Source: Synergistaceae bacterium (GTDB taxonomy: Bacteria; Synergistota; Synergistia; Synergistales; Aminobacteriaceae). Taken from it: 8,751 nucleotides of DNA. Below, one piece after another: positions 1-6,291 of the stretch. The DNA lies in the NCBI GenBank assembly GCA_031273365.1, contig JAISSA010000102.1, positions 1 to 8,751 on the forward strand. Reading direction: 5' to 3'. Within the stretch, counting starts at the first letter, position 1, and every line of letters begins with the position of its first letter. The notes under the pieces were generated by a model that did not search any database, was not told the DNA's origin, and was given only the letters and a program-made list of their open reading frames with translations. The translations under genes were made by a program, and so were the position numbers.

Positions 1-2
1 CC

Positions 3-269
3 CTCAAGGCGCGCCGGGTCGTGTCTCTGCTGGAATACGTCCTCGGCAACGAACTTCTGGCCGCCGCTCAGGCTCTGACGCTCCGCGCGGGCCCGGCGGC
101 GTCTTTGGCGGGTTCGGCGGGGTCGGCGCTGCTGGCGGCCGTGAGGGAACGGGCGCCCTTCATGGAGGAAGATCATTATATTTCGCCCGACATGGAATGG
201 GCCCGGGACCTGGTTCATTCCGGTCGGGTCCGCGCCGTCGCCGAGGCAAAAATCGGCCCCATGAACTGA
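3..269 (+). CDS. hutH: Histidine ammonia-lyase, C-terminal 88 residues (5' end outside window)
   Basis: This frame is open from the left edge, so only the C-terminal part of the protein is present. The visible segment reads LKARRVVSLLEYVLGNELLAAAQALTL near its start, the helix that in aromatic amino-acid lyases usually reads like VVENxxxVLAIELLxAAQALDLR. It ends with an EEDHYISPDMEWA segment matching the family's usual EDRxLxPDIE tail. Histidine ammonia-lyase (histidase) removes ammonia from L-histidine to give urocanate, the first step of histidine degradation in the cytoplasm. The MIO-forming Ala-Ser-Gly active site lies upstream and cannot be seen. A related aromatic lyase (tyrosine or phenylalanine) is not excluded by the tail alone. 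The gene converges on the minus-strand flippase gene, with a repeat element between them. The stop is TGA. Confidence 0.8.
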   Translation, partial: LKARRVVSLLEYVLGNELLAAAQALTLRAGPAASLAGSAGSALLAAVRERAPFMEEDHYISPDMEWARDLVHSGRVRAVAEAKIGPMN

Positions 270-292
270 AAAGGGGCGCTTATTTCATATTT

Positions 293-321
293 AATGCCAA
301 CAACTTCAATGCCCACAACTT
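293..321 (+). repeat. Tandem duplication of the element's left terminus
   Basis: AATGCCAACAACTT (293-306) is followed, one base later, by AATGCCCACAACTT (308-321), a 14-mer with one mismatch. Both are versions of the terminal inverted repeat of copy 1. The left boundary therefore holds a doubled end, possibly from a nested or abortive insertion or from local slippage. Confidence 0.7.
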
Positions 322-409
322 AAGCGAAACTATGGGGCTCCGCCCCACGCCCCGCAGGGGCCTTAGGCCCCTGACCCCGTTAATTTTCTTCGCTTAAGTT
401 GTTGACATT
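308..409 (-). mobile_element. MITE-like terminal-inverted-repeat element, copy 1
   Basis: This is a ~102-bp non-coding element. Its right end (389-409) reads TTCGCTTAAGTTGTTGACATT. Its left end (308-328) is the imperfect inverse, with AATGCCCACAACTTAAGC. Read on the minus strand it aligns with the element at 6176-6291: both have AAGAAAATTAACGGGGTCAG just inside one end, CCCCTGCGGGG in the middle, GGGCGGAGCCC further on, and AGTTTCGCTTAAGTTGT at the other end. Internal GC-rich hairpins occur at 334-346 and 355-373. It sits exactly between two convergent genes, where its hairpins could help end transcription from both sides. No target-site duplication is visible, and its outermost left base pair does not match the right end, so this copy is older or rearranged. 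Confidence 0.8.
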
Positions 410-422
410 ATTATTAAGATGC

Positions 423-1388
423 TTATGTCACGCGAATTTTTTTCATGTTCTCCGGGAACACCGCGAGGATAAGGCCTCCGAGGAGCGTTACGGGAATGAA
501 CTGGACCATATGGGTAAAGAGCGTCACCGCCAGGGCCGCGTCGACCTCGACGCCGTAGCTTTTCAGCACCGTGACGGTGACGGCCTCGTAGACGCCGATC
601 GCGCCGGGCGAGGAAGGCAGCAGCATTCCCAGCCCGCTGACGGCGAAAACGGCCAGCGCCACGTTCCAGGGCAACCCCAGCCCCGCCACCCCGTTGAGGC
701 TCAGGTACATCTGCAGGCTGTACAGGGACCACAGCGCCAGAGACGTGACGGTCAGCCAGACGAGGCCCGCCGGCGACATGTTCCCGAGCACCCCCGAGAG
801 CGCCTGCGAGACGAGGCGGTGCAGTCCGCCGCTGCCGAAAAGCCCCGTAAAGCGATCCGCCAGCGCCGGGCGCAGATGGAAAAGCGTCAGGACGCCCCAG
901 CCGATCGCCAGACAGGCCACAAAGACGGACATGGTCCCGCGTTTGCCGAGTTCCCACAAAAACCAGAAATTCAGGGCCATCAGGACGTTGACGTCAAAGA
1001 AGCGCTCCATGAAGACGATCCCCAGCGTCCTTTGGAACGGGACGTCGCCGTCGCGCCCCATCCATACGGCTTTGGCGATTTCTCCCGCTCTTGCGGGCAG
1101 GACGTTGTTCACCGCGAGCCCCACCAGCGTGGCGACGAAGGTCGATCGGAAGGAGAGCGGCGGCGTCGCCATGCGCGAGAGGCGCAGCCCCATCAGGACG
1201 TAGGAGGCGAAGGAGACGACGAGCGCCGCAAGCATCGAAGGAAGCGAATAATTTTTCAGGGCGCTGCCGAGCGCAGTAAAAGGCACGTCCCAAAAGGCGT
1301 AGACCAGGCAGAGTACGGACACCCCATATTTCAGGGCGGGCCATAAAAATCGCGCCCATCCGCTCCATCCGCGCGTCCGATCCGACAA
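423..1388 (-). CDS. UPF0104 / lysylphosphatidylglycerol synthase-type flippase-like membrane protein
   Basis: This is a 321-residue integral membrane protein of the PF03706 family, which includes the N-terminal flippase region of MprF and AglD-related proteins. Several long hydrophobic segments are visible, for example residues about 22-34, 50-68, 84-97, 134-146, 154-170, 209-222, 242-258 and 285-310. Family signatures are NNVLPARAGEIAK (94-106), MERFFD (127-132) and LPSSPGAIGVYEA (257-269). The length fits stand-alone members. There is no C-terminal aminoacyl-transferase domain, so lipid lysinylation by this protein is not supported; movement of a lipid or lipid-linked sugar across the membrane is the likely but unproven role. 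The start is TTG at 1388, preceded on the minus strand by AAGG 8 bases upstream, and no ATG or GTG gives an equally complete N-terminus. It lies 5 bp downstream of the flavodiiron gene and is probably co-transcribed with it. Confidence 0.8.
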   Translation of the reverse strand: MSDRTRGWSGWARFLWPALKYGVSVLCLVYAFWDVPFTALGSALKNYSLPSMLAALVVSFASYVLMGLRLSRMATPPLSFRSTFVATLVGLAVNNVLPARAGEIAKAVWMGRDGDVPFQRTLGIVFMERFFDVNVLMALNFWFLWELGKRGTMSVFVACLAIGWGVLTLFHLRPALADRFTGLFGSGGLHRLVSQALSGVLGNMSPAGLVWLTVTSLALWSLYSLQMYLSLNGVAGLGLPWNVALAVFAVSGLGMLLPSSPGAIGVYEAVTVTVLKSYGVEVDAALAVTLFTHMVQFIPVTLLGGLILAVFPENMKKIRVT

Positions 1389-1393
1389 CGGCG

Positions 1394-2596
1394 TTACCTT
1401 GCGGGGCAGGCGCCGATGGCCGCCGCCATGTTTTTACCGAGCAGAACGCACTGCTCCAGGTCGGCGTCGGTGGGGGAGGCGTAAACTTCCACCTCGGGGC
1501 CCACTCGCTCCAGTTTGACGGCCTCGGCGAAGGCCCGCAGGGCATCGAGCGCGCCTTTGCTCCAGCTGTAGCTGCCGGCGATCCCCAGGTAACGTTTTTT
1601 GGGCATACGGTTGATCAGTTTTGTGCACAGGGCGTCGAGCGGCGGGAACAGCAGGGTGTTGTAGGTGCACCCCAGAAGCGCCACTCCCCTGTAGCGCCAT
1701 ATGTCGCGCAGGATCAGGGACGGCTCGTCGCGCGACGAGTCGTAGAGGTGGACGTTTTTGACCCCTCCCTCGCATATGCCGCGGCAGACCGCGTCCGCCA
1801 TGCGCCTCGTGTTGCCGTACATGGACCCGTATGCCACCACGACGCCGCACTCCGTCTCGTGTCTGCTCCAGCGGTCGTAAAGCTCGACGACCTGATGGAC
1901 GTCGTGCTGAAAGAGGGTCCCGTGCGCGGGAAAAATTCTTTCGATTTCGAGCCCGGCCAGCTTTTTCAGCGCCGTCTGCACCATCCCGGAGTAGCGCGCC
2001 ACGATCGTGGCGTAGTAGCGGAGCATCTCGCCCTCCCATCGCTCGCGCGTCTTCTCGTTGTCGAACAGTCCGCCCTCGTGTGCGCCGTATCCGCCGAACG
2101 CGTCGTTGGAAAAGAGGGTCTTCGTCGTCGTGTCGCAGGTCACCATGCTCTCCGGCCAGTGGACCATGGGGATGGTGTAAAAGGCGAGAACGTGCCCGCC
2201 GATGTCCAGAGTTTCCCCATCCTTCACCTGAACGATATCGGCGTCGATGTCGTGATATCCCTTCAGCATCGGCAGGGTCTTCGCGTTGCCGATGAACCGA
2301 ACGCCGGGGTAACGGCGCTTCAACTGGTGAATGACCCCCGCGTGGTCGGGCTCCATGTGATTGACGACGAGGTAATCGAGCGAACGGTCCCCCAGAACGT
2401 GCTCGACCTTGTCGATATAGTCGTCGAAACAGGGCCCTTTGACCGTGTCGATGGCGACCGTCGCCTCCCCCAGAATAACGTAGGCGTTGTAAGCCACGCC
2501 CTGGGGCAGAGCCCAGAGCGACTCGAAAAGGTCGGTTTCGTGGTCGTTGACCCCGACCCACCAGGTATCCCCGCAGACCGGTATTGCCTTGTGCAT
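1394..2596 (-). CDS. A-type flavodiiron protein (FprA family, oxygen/NO reductase)
   Basis: This 400-residue soluble protein matches the minimal flavodiiron architecture: a metallo-beta-lactamase-like diiron domain (about 1-250) followed by a flavodoxin-like FMN domain (about 252-395). All six usual iron ligands are visible: His80, Glu82 and Asp84 in NHMEPDHAG, His146 in VHWPES, Asp165 in SNDAFG, and His225 in PAHGT. The FMN phosphate loop is GSMYGNT (257-263). There is no rubredoxin or NADH-oxidoreductase extension, so electrons must come from a separate rubredoxin or similar carrier. These enzymes reduce O2 to water, or NO to N2O, in the cytoplasm of anaerobes and protect them from oxidative or nitrosative stress. 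The ATG at 2596 has an AAGGAG site at 2606-2611 (minus-strand reading), about 9 bases away. It is the first gene of a two-gene operon with the flippase-like protein. Confidence 0.93.
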   Translation of the reverse strand: MHKAIPVCGDTWWVGVNDHETDLFESLWALPQGVAYNAYVILGEATVAIDTVKGPCFDDYIDKVEHVLGDRSLDYLVVNHMEPDHAGVIHQLKRRYPGVRFIGNAKTLPMLKGYHDIDADIVQVKDGETLDIGGHVLAFYTIPMVHWPESMVTCDTTTKTLFSNDAFGGYGAHEGGLFDNEKTRERWEGEMLRYYATIVARYSGMVQTALKKLAGLEIERIFPAHGTLFQHDVHQVVELYDRWSRHETECGVVVAYGSMYGNTRRMADAVCRGICEGGVKNVHLYDSSRDEPSLILRDIWRYRGVALLGCTYNTLLFPPLDALCTKLINRMPKKRYLGIAGSYSWSKGALDALRAFAEAVKLERVGPEVEVYASPTDADLEQCVLLGKNMAAAIGACPAR

Positions 2597-2904
2597 GTAA
2601 AAATTCTCCTTTCGAAGGACGATGTCCCCTGTATAGGGCTAAGTATATCTCATCGCATAAGCGTTCAGGCTCAATTGTAATTTACACTGCTATTTCAACT
2701 AACCTTCTTATGTCTAAATTGCGCAATCTGTAATAAATTTTCTGTGATAGACTGCACGAACAGGCAGTCTTCTTCGTTAAGGCGGACGCTCCGGCCTGAT
2801 CGGGAAGTTTGGAAGCCGAAGAGTCGTCCCGGACGGCAAAAAATTTCCTGTACAGAGCAACGAAGCCTGTGAGCAGAGGTGTGAAGCGCGATGGAGAAGT
2901 GTGA
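2597..2904. other. Intergenic region between divergent genes
   Basis: These 308 bases separate the minus-strand flavodiiron gene from the plus-strand small ORF and must hold promoters for both directions. The part at 2650-2750 is clearly richer in A+T than the rest of the window, which suits promoter DNA. A perfect 10-base palindrome ATTGCGCAAT lies at 2718-2727, and a possible plus-strand -10 (TAATAA, 2731-2736) lies just after it. Short open frames on the minus strand here show no recognisable protein features. I see no tRNA, riboswitch or terminator. Confidence 0.5.
2627..2638. promoter_or_regulatory. Near-palindrome upstream of the flavodiiron gene, possible operator
   Basis: CCCTGTATAGGG is a 12-base palindrome apart from one G-T pair, lying 31 bases upstream of the flavodiiron start codon. 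Further upstream on the minus strand is a TATACT hexamer (2643-2648) that could be a -10 box, which would put the palindrome near the transcript start. No clear -35 box at good spacing was found. The position suits a repressor site, but a palindrome this short may be chance. Confidence 0.25.
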
Positions 2905-3261
2905 ATGATGACGAAAGCGACAAAAGATACGCTCCCCGGAACCCCCGAATTCAACCTGAGCGCCTGCGAAGGCGGCGCCGGGGCTTTCAGGGGCAGTGAA
3001 CCTCAGGGACGAACGGGCGCGGGGACATGTTCCCCTGTCTCTCTGACCCTGGAGGCCTGCCGGAGTCTGTTCTCCATGATGGAAAAAATGCAGAGCATGA
3101 CGGAGGAAATGCAAATCATTTCAGGGAAAATGCAAAGCGCCACCGACGAGATGACGGACATGCTGGAGGAGATGCGGACAGCGGCAGGTTTCTCCAGGTC
3201 CCGGAACCGGAATGACCCGGCCTCGCTGGCCCCCCCTGGAACCCCCGATCGCAGGTGTTAA
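2905..3261 (+). CDS. Small hypothetical protein with Met-rich heptad coiled coil
   Basis: The family of this 118-residue ORF is not recognised. The N-terminal half (1-46) is Gly/Pro/Thr-rich and probably disordered. Residues 55-93 form a very regular heptad pattern. One core position is Leu55, Met62, Met69, Met76, Met83, Met90, each exactly seven residues apart; the position three further on is Met58, Met65, Ile72, Ala79, Met86, Ala93. Glu, Lys and Gln fill the outer positions. This predicts a single amphipathic helix or coiled coil, possibly a self-associating or helix-binding protein. No signal peptide or membrane segment is seen. GGAG lies 8 bases before the ATG at 2905, and codons carry the G/C third positions typical of the neighbours. 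The regular heptads argue that it is truly coding, although the opposite strand also has open frames here. Confidence 0.55.
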   Translation: MMTKATKDTLPGTPEFNLSACEGGAGAFRGSEPQGRTGAGTCSPVSLTLEACRSLFSMMEKMQSMTEEMQIISGKMQSATDEMTDMLEEMRTAAGFSRSRNRNDPASLAPPGTPDRRC

Positions 3262-3293
3262 AATGAAGACCTGGAGCAACGGTGCAGCTATGG

Positions 3294-3319
3294 AATTAAT
3301 GGATGAAATTAATAGATGA
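3294..3319 (+). repeat. Tandem 13-bp direct repeat
   Basis: AATTAATGGATGA (3294-3306) is directly followed by AATTAATAGATGA (3307-3319), a perfect head-to-tail duplication except for one G-to-A change. It sits upstream of the nucleotidyltransferase-like gene. It may be a slippage product or a double binding site. Confidence 0.5.
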
Positions 3320-3345
3320 CAAGCCCGGTCTGTTTGAGGTAAACT
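3316..3345 (+). promoter_or_regulatory. Candidate promoter for the nucleotidyltransferase-like gene and mnmE
   Basis: ATGACA (3316-3321) and TAAACT (3340-3345), 18 bases apart, resemble a vegetative -35/-10 pair. An AT-only run TATATATAAG at 3350-3359 gives alternative -10 hexamers, but without a good -35. The 142-bp gap upstream of 3404 is the only space for a promoter serving this gene pair. Confidence 0.25.
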
Positions 3346-3403
3346 GCCCTATATATAAGGTAAAAAATTCTGATTTGAAAACCAAAAAGGGGGAGGGGCG
3401 GAG

Positions 3404-4690
3404 ATGAAAATATATCTGCGCGTCCTTGAGGCCATCGAGGCCGCGGGTATCAGGGCGTGGCTGGTGGGAGATCCGGTGCGCGAGGTCGCCATGGGGATTC
3501 AGCCCATGGGGCTGAGCGTCGCGGTGGAACGCTGTGACCTCGAAGCGCTGGCGACCTCCCTGGGCGCCGGGACGGTCGAGGGAGAGGACGCGTTTCAGGT
3601 TCTGCGCGCGACGATCCTTGGATCGAGGGTTGACATCAGCTGCATACGCGGCGCTTCGATAGAGGACGATCTGGCCCGTCGGGATTTCAGCATGAACGCC
3701 ATGGCCATACGCAGCGACGACGTTTTCGTGGACCCCTGGGGAGGGCGACACGATATCCGCAACGGGGTCGTGCGCCTGACGGGCGACGACATCGATCTGG
3801 TGCAGAGCGACCCCATACGCATCGTGCGTATGCTCCGTTTTTCGGCGGAGCTGGAGATGTCCATTTTCTGGAAGAGCGAGATGGACGTGCGGAATTTTAT
3901 CCAAAAAACGCCCGACCGCATACGGGATATGCCGCCCGAACGATGGGGGCGGGAAGTTCTGAACGGAATGCGTCGATGCCCCCACGATTTCATCTGTCTC
4001 TGCGACCGATATCAGATTCTTCCCTTTTTCCTGAACGATGTGGAGCGTCTGAAGGAAATAGTTTTCCGCGACGGCCAGAGCCTTTTCGAGCATACGCGGG
4101 AAACGATCCGGGTGGTCCAGGATTTCCTGAACGGGCGCAAGCGCAGGCCGACCGACGTGGCGCTCCCGCTGGCGGCGCTTTTCCATCACGCGGGCGCGAG
4201 CCTCGACGGGCTCCCCGAGACGGACAGGGCGGCGGACATCGCCACGTCCTGCCTGAAGTCCTGGAACCTGAACTCCGACATTGCGAACATGGTGATCGCT
4301 CTGGTCCGAAACGTTTCCCTGCCCTACGAACCCGCGACGGAAGAGCAAATCTGCCGGTGGGTTTTGAAGTACGGGTTCGAGGCGGTGGAGATGCTGGTGG
4401 ATTTCGCGATCTGCAACATTCAGGCGGACAGGACCGGCGATGTGGAGGTGCTGATCTCCAACAAATGGCGGCTGAACGAGGTGCTGCGCCGTTTCGACGA
4501 CGCCCGTCGCCGCACGGAGGGCAACATCCGCTACCTCACCGGGGACGAGGTGATGGAGCTCCTCGACATTCGCCCGGGGCGGGTCGTCGGCGAGATCCTG
4601 AACGAACTGGACATGGCGGTGGGCACCGGAATCATCTGCAGCAGAAAAGAGGCCACGGACTGGGTGGTGCGGCGTGGCGCCGGCAAATGA
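3404..4690 (+). CDS. tRNA nucleotidyltransferase / poly(A) polymerase-fold protein, probably catalytically inactive
   Basis: This 428-residue protein follows the class II CCA-adding enzyme / poly(A) polymerase plan from end to end. Residues 1-125 form the head, with RRDFSMNAMA (92-101) and DPWGG (110-114). SDPIRIVRMLRFSAEL (135-150) and PERWGREVL (178-186) mark the neck and body. An HD-like region follows (about 225-270), then a C-terminal tail with LTGDEVMELLDIRPG (378-392). Key catalytic positions are changed. The usual LVGGxVRD reads LVGDPVRE (20-27). The DxD pair that holds the catalytic metals should fall in PMGLSVAVE (34-42) but appears as Gly36-x-Ser38. The HD pair appears as His261-His262. 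The tRNA 3'-CCA role of active relatives is therefore doubtful here. RNA binding or regulation is more likely, though that is inference. A strong purine-rich ribosome site (3389-3402) precedes the ATG. It overlaps mnmE by 17 bp. Confidence 0.75.
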   Translation: MKIYLRVLEAIEAAGIRAWLVGDPVREVAMGIQPMGLSVAVERCDLEALATSLGAGTVEGEDAFQVLRATILGSRVDISCIRGASIEDDLARRDFSMNAMAIRSDDVFVDPWGGRHDIRNGVVRLTGDDIDLVQSDPIRIVRMLRFSAELEMSIFWKSEMDVRNFIQKTPDRIRDMPPERWGREVLNGMRRCPHDFICLCDRYQILPFFLNDVERLKEIVFRDGQSLFEHTRETIRVVQDFLNGRKRRPTDVALPLAALFHHAGASLDGLPETDRAADIATSCLKSWNLNSDIANMVIALVRNVSLPYEPATEEQICRWVLKYGFEAVEMLVDFAICNIQADRTGDVEVLISNKWRLNEVLRRFDDARRRTEGNIRYLTGDEVMELLDIRPGRVVGEILNELDMAVGTGIICSRKEATDWVVRRGAGK

Positions 4691-6068
4691 CGGGAGCCCC
4701 GCCTTTTCGGACACCATAGCCGCTATCGCCACGGCGTGGGGCGAGGCAGGAATCGCCATCGTGAGAATTTCGGGCCCCTTTGCCGTGGAACTGGCGGAAA
4801 GCGTGGTGCGTTTCGGGGCGGGACAGGGTTTTCCTCCGCCCCGCGTCATGCGCCTGGCGTCTCTGACGGACGAGTCGGACTGCACCATCGACCAGGTGCT
4901 GGTGGTGCGTTTCGCAGCGCCCAAAAGTTACACCGGCGAGGACGTCGTCGAGATTCACACGCACGGCGGAACGCTGGTCGCCCAGCTCTGTCTCGAGGGG
5001 CTGCTCCGCAGGGGCACCCGCATGGCGGAGCCGGGGGAGTTCACGAAACGCGCGTTCCTGAACGGGCGCATCGACATTTCCCAGGCGGAAGGCGTGCTGG
5101 GAATCATACGGTCCCGCAGCGCGGAGGCCCTGAGGGCGGCGGCCCGCACCCTGTCGGGGGAGCTCTCCTCCTTCGTGTCCGACGTTCGGGAGGAGCTCCT
5201 GACCCTGCAAAGCGCCCTTGAGGTGGGGCTCGACTTTCCGGAGGAGGGCATTCCCTACGTGCGCGACGAGGACCTTCCCGGGGCCATAGCGACGCTGAAG
5301 CTGAGCCTCGAGGACCTGCAGGACCGCTGTTCCACGGGGCTGCTCCTGAGAGAGGGCATCCGCGTCGCGCTGACGGGACGCCCCAACGTGGGAAAATCAT
5401 CCCTCCTGAACGCCCTGCTGAAGCAGGCCCGCGCCATCGTGACGGCCCTGCCGGGCACGACGCGCGACGTCATCGAGGAGGCCATCACCTGGCGCGGGGT
5501 GCCCATCCGCCTCGTCGACACGGCGGGGCTGCGCGTCCCGTCCGACGACATCGAGGCCGACGGCATAACCCGGACGAACGAGGAACTGCGGAAGGCGGAC
5601 ATCCGCGTCTGGATCCTGGACGGCTCGGCCCCGATGGAGGACGAGGACCGGGCGTACATCGGACGGCTCGGGGGAAAGGACCACGTCGTCGTGCTGAACA
5701 AATCGGACCTTCCGCACGCGACCACCGAGGACGACATCCGCGCGATATCGCCGGAAAGCCTGGTTTTGTCCCTGTCCGCTAAAACGGGGGAGGGGATCGA
5801 TCTCCTGAAGGAATGCATTCTCACTCTGGCGCTGGACAGCGGCGCGCCGGACGCGGGCCTGAACGTCACGGCCCGCCAGCTCGCGGAGGTCCGCGACGCG
5901 CTGGCGGCCATCGCGGAGGCCGAGGCCGCCTCGATCGAAAGGACGGGGCAGGACGTCGTCGCCACGCTGCTCGCGGCGGCCCGGGAGAGCCTCGAGCGCC
6001 TTCTGGGGATCGCCTGCGACGACGCCCTGCTGGACAGCGTTTTCAGTCGATTTTGCGTGGGAAAGTAG
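4674..6068 (+). CDS. mnmE: tRNA modification GTPase MnmE (TrmE)
   Basis: This 464-residue protein has the complete MnmE layout. The N-terminal folate-binding domain opens with DTIAAIATAWGEAGIAIVRISGP (13-35, of which the core is usual) and includes SYTGEDVVEIHTHGG (85-99). A helical domain is interrupted by a GTPase domain: G1 GRPNVGKS (235-242), G2 GTTRD (261-265), G3 DTAG (282-285) and G4 NKSD (342-345). The protein ends in the signature FCVGK with the conserved Cys461. With MnmG it installs the carboxymethylaminomethyl group on wobble uridine 34 of certain tRNAs. The GTG start at 4674 lies inside the end of the nucleotidyltransferase-like gene in another frame, giving a 17-bp overlap and probable translational coupling. 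No good ribosome site lies at standard spacing, which supports coupling. The gene is visibly more G+C-rich than the genes after 6300. Confidence 0.96.
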   Translation: MAPANDGSPAFSDTIAAIATAWGEAGIAIVRISGPFAVELAESVVRFGAGQGFPPPRVMRLASLTDESDCTIDQVLVVRFAAPKSYTGEDVVEIHTHGGTLVAQLCLEGLLRRGTRMAEPGEFTKRAFLNGRIDISQAEGVLGIIRSRSAEALRAAARTLSGELSSFVSDVREELLTLQSALEVGLDFPEEGIPYVRDEDLPGAIATLKLSLEDLQDRCSTGLLLREGIRVALTGRPNVGKSSLLNALLKQARAIVTALPGTTRDVIEEAITWRGVPIRLVDTAGLRVPSDDIEADGITRTNEELRKADIRVWILDGSAPMEDEDRAYIGRLGGKDHVVVLNKSDLPHATTEDDIRAISPESLVLSLSAKTGEGIDLLKECILTLALDSGAPDAGLNVTARQLAEVRDALAAIAEAEAASIERTGQDVVATLLAAARESLERLLGIACDDALLDSVFSRFCVGK

Positions 6069-6086
6069 ATTGTAATGGATTGTTAA

Positions 6087-6162
6087 AAATAAACTTTACA
6101 ATTGAATGTGAATTACTATTGTGCAGCAAAGGAACATCAAATGCACCATGTAAAGTTTATTT
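6087..6162. repeat. 14-bp perfect inverted repeat in AT-rich intergenic DNA
   Basis: AAATAAACTTTACA (6087-6100) and TGTAAAGTTTATTT (6149-6162) are perfect reverse complements separated by 48 bases. A second, shorter inverted pair, ATTGTAA (6069-6075) and TTACAAT (6096-6102), starts right at the mnmE stop and overlaps the first arm. The stretch 6069-6176 is strikingly AT-rich next to mnmE. It could be a structured 3' end, a regulator site, or the relic of a small element. It has no GC-rich stem followed by a T-run, so it is not a classic terminator. Confidence 0.55.
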
Positions 6163-6165
6163 GCT

Positions 6166-6175
6166 ATTCCATAGG
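6166..6175 (+). repeat. Left target-site duplication of MITE-like copy 2
   Basis: ATTCCATAGG here is identical to 6292-6301. The two copies touch the two ends of the inverted-repeat element, as expected when a transposase makes a 10-bp staggered cut. Confidence 0.8.
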
Positions 6176-6291
6176 CAATGTCAACAACTTAAGGAAGAAA
6201 ATTAACGGGGTCAGAGGACTGGGAAAAAATCCCCTGCGGGGTTTTTGTCGGGGGGCGGAGCCCAGCAGTTTCGCTTAAGTTGTTGACATTG
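6176..6291 (+). mobile_element. MITE-like terminal-inverted-repeat element, copy 2, with 10-bp target duplication
   Basis: This is a 116-bp non-coding element. It begins with CAATGTCAACAACTTAAG and ends with the exact reverse complement, CTTAAGTTGTTGACATTG, giving 18-bp perfect terminal repeats. It is bounded on both sides by the direct repeat ATTCCATAGG. Internal sequence matches copy 1 (308-409) in the opposite orientation. It has no ORF and must be moved in trans. From memory, IS231 elements of the IS4 family end in a sequence like CATGCCCATCAACTTAAG and make 10-12-bp duplications; the left end of copy 1 (AATGCCCACAACTTAAG) fits that well. Assignment to an IS231-type MITE is therefore a reasonable inference, not a confirmed match. 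It separates mnmE from the accessory operon. Confidence 0.85.
6224..6246. terminator. Terminator-like hairpin inside copy 2
   Basis: An A-run, CCCC, a TGC loop, GGGG and a run of five T make a short GC stem with an A-tract on one side and a T-tract on the other. That is the form of a bidirectional intrinsic terminator. It lies downstream of mnmE and could end its transcript. The GC stem is only 4 bp before the A/T pairs, so strength is uncertain. Copy 1 has the CCCCTGCGGGG core but not the flanking A and T runs. Confidence 0.5.

Noticed and set aside
293..409. CRISPR-like or REP array
   Set aside because: There are only two distant copies plus one doubled end, with no regular spacers; terminal inverted repeats and a target duplication at copy 2 point to a transposed element instead.
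399..1346. Long plus-strand open frame (315 codons) opposite the flippase-like gene
   Set aside because: It is an antisense shadow in G+C-rich DNA: its product is Arg/His/Gln-rich without any family motif, while the minus strand encodes a coherent membrane protein with known signatures.
2682..2954. 90-codon minus-strand ORF in the flavodiiron upstream region
   Set aside because: It has no ribosome site or recognisable feature, overlaps the start of the better-supported coiled-coil ORF, and lies in AT-rich promoter-like DNA.
2938..3248. Direct repeat GGAACCCCCGA at both ends of the coiled-coil ORF (2938-2948 and 3238-3248)
   Set aside because: The two 11-mers are in frame and encode PGTP(E/D) motifs, but they are short, C-rich and have no terminal inverted repeats, so chance or codon bias is enough.
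3296..4924. Long minus-strand open frame (542 codons) opposite the nucleotidyltransferase-like gene and mnmE
   Set aside because: It spans the boundary of two well-supported plus-strand genes and has no recognisable domain; high third-position G+C creates such frames.
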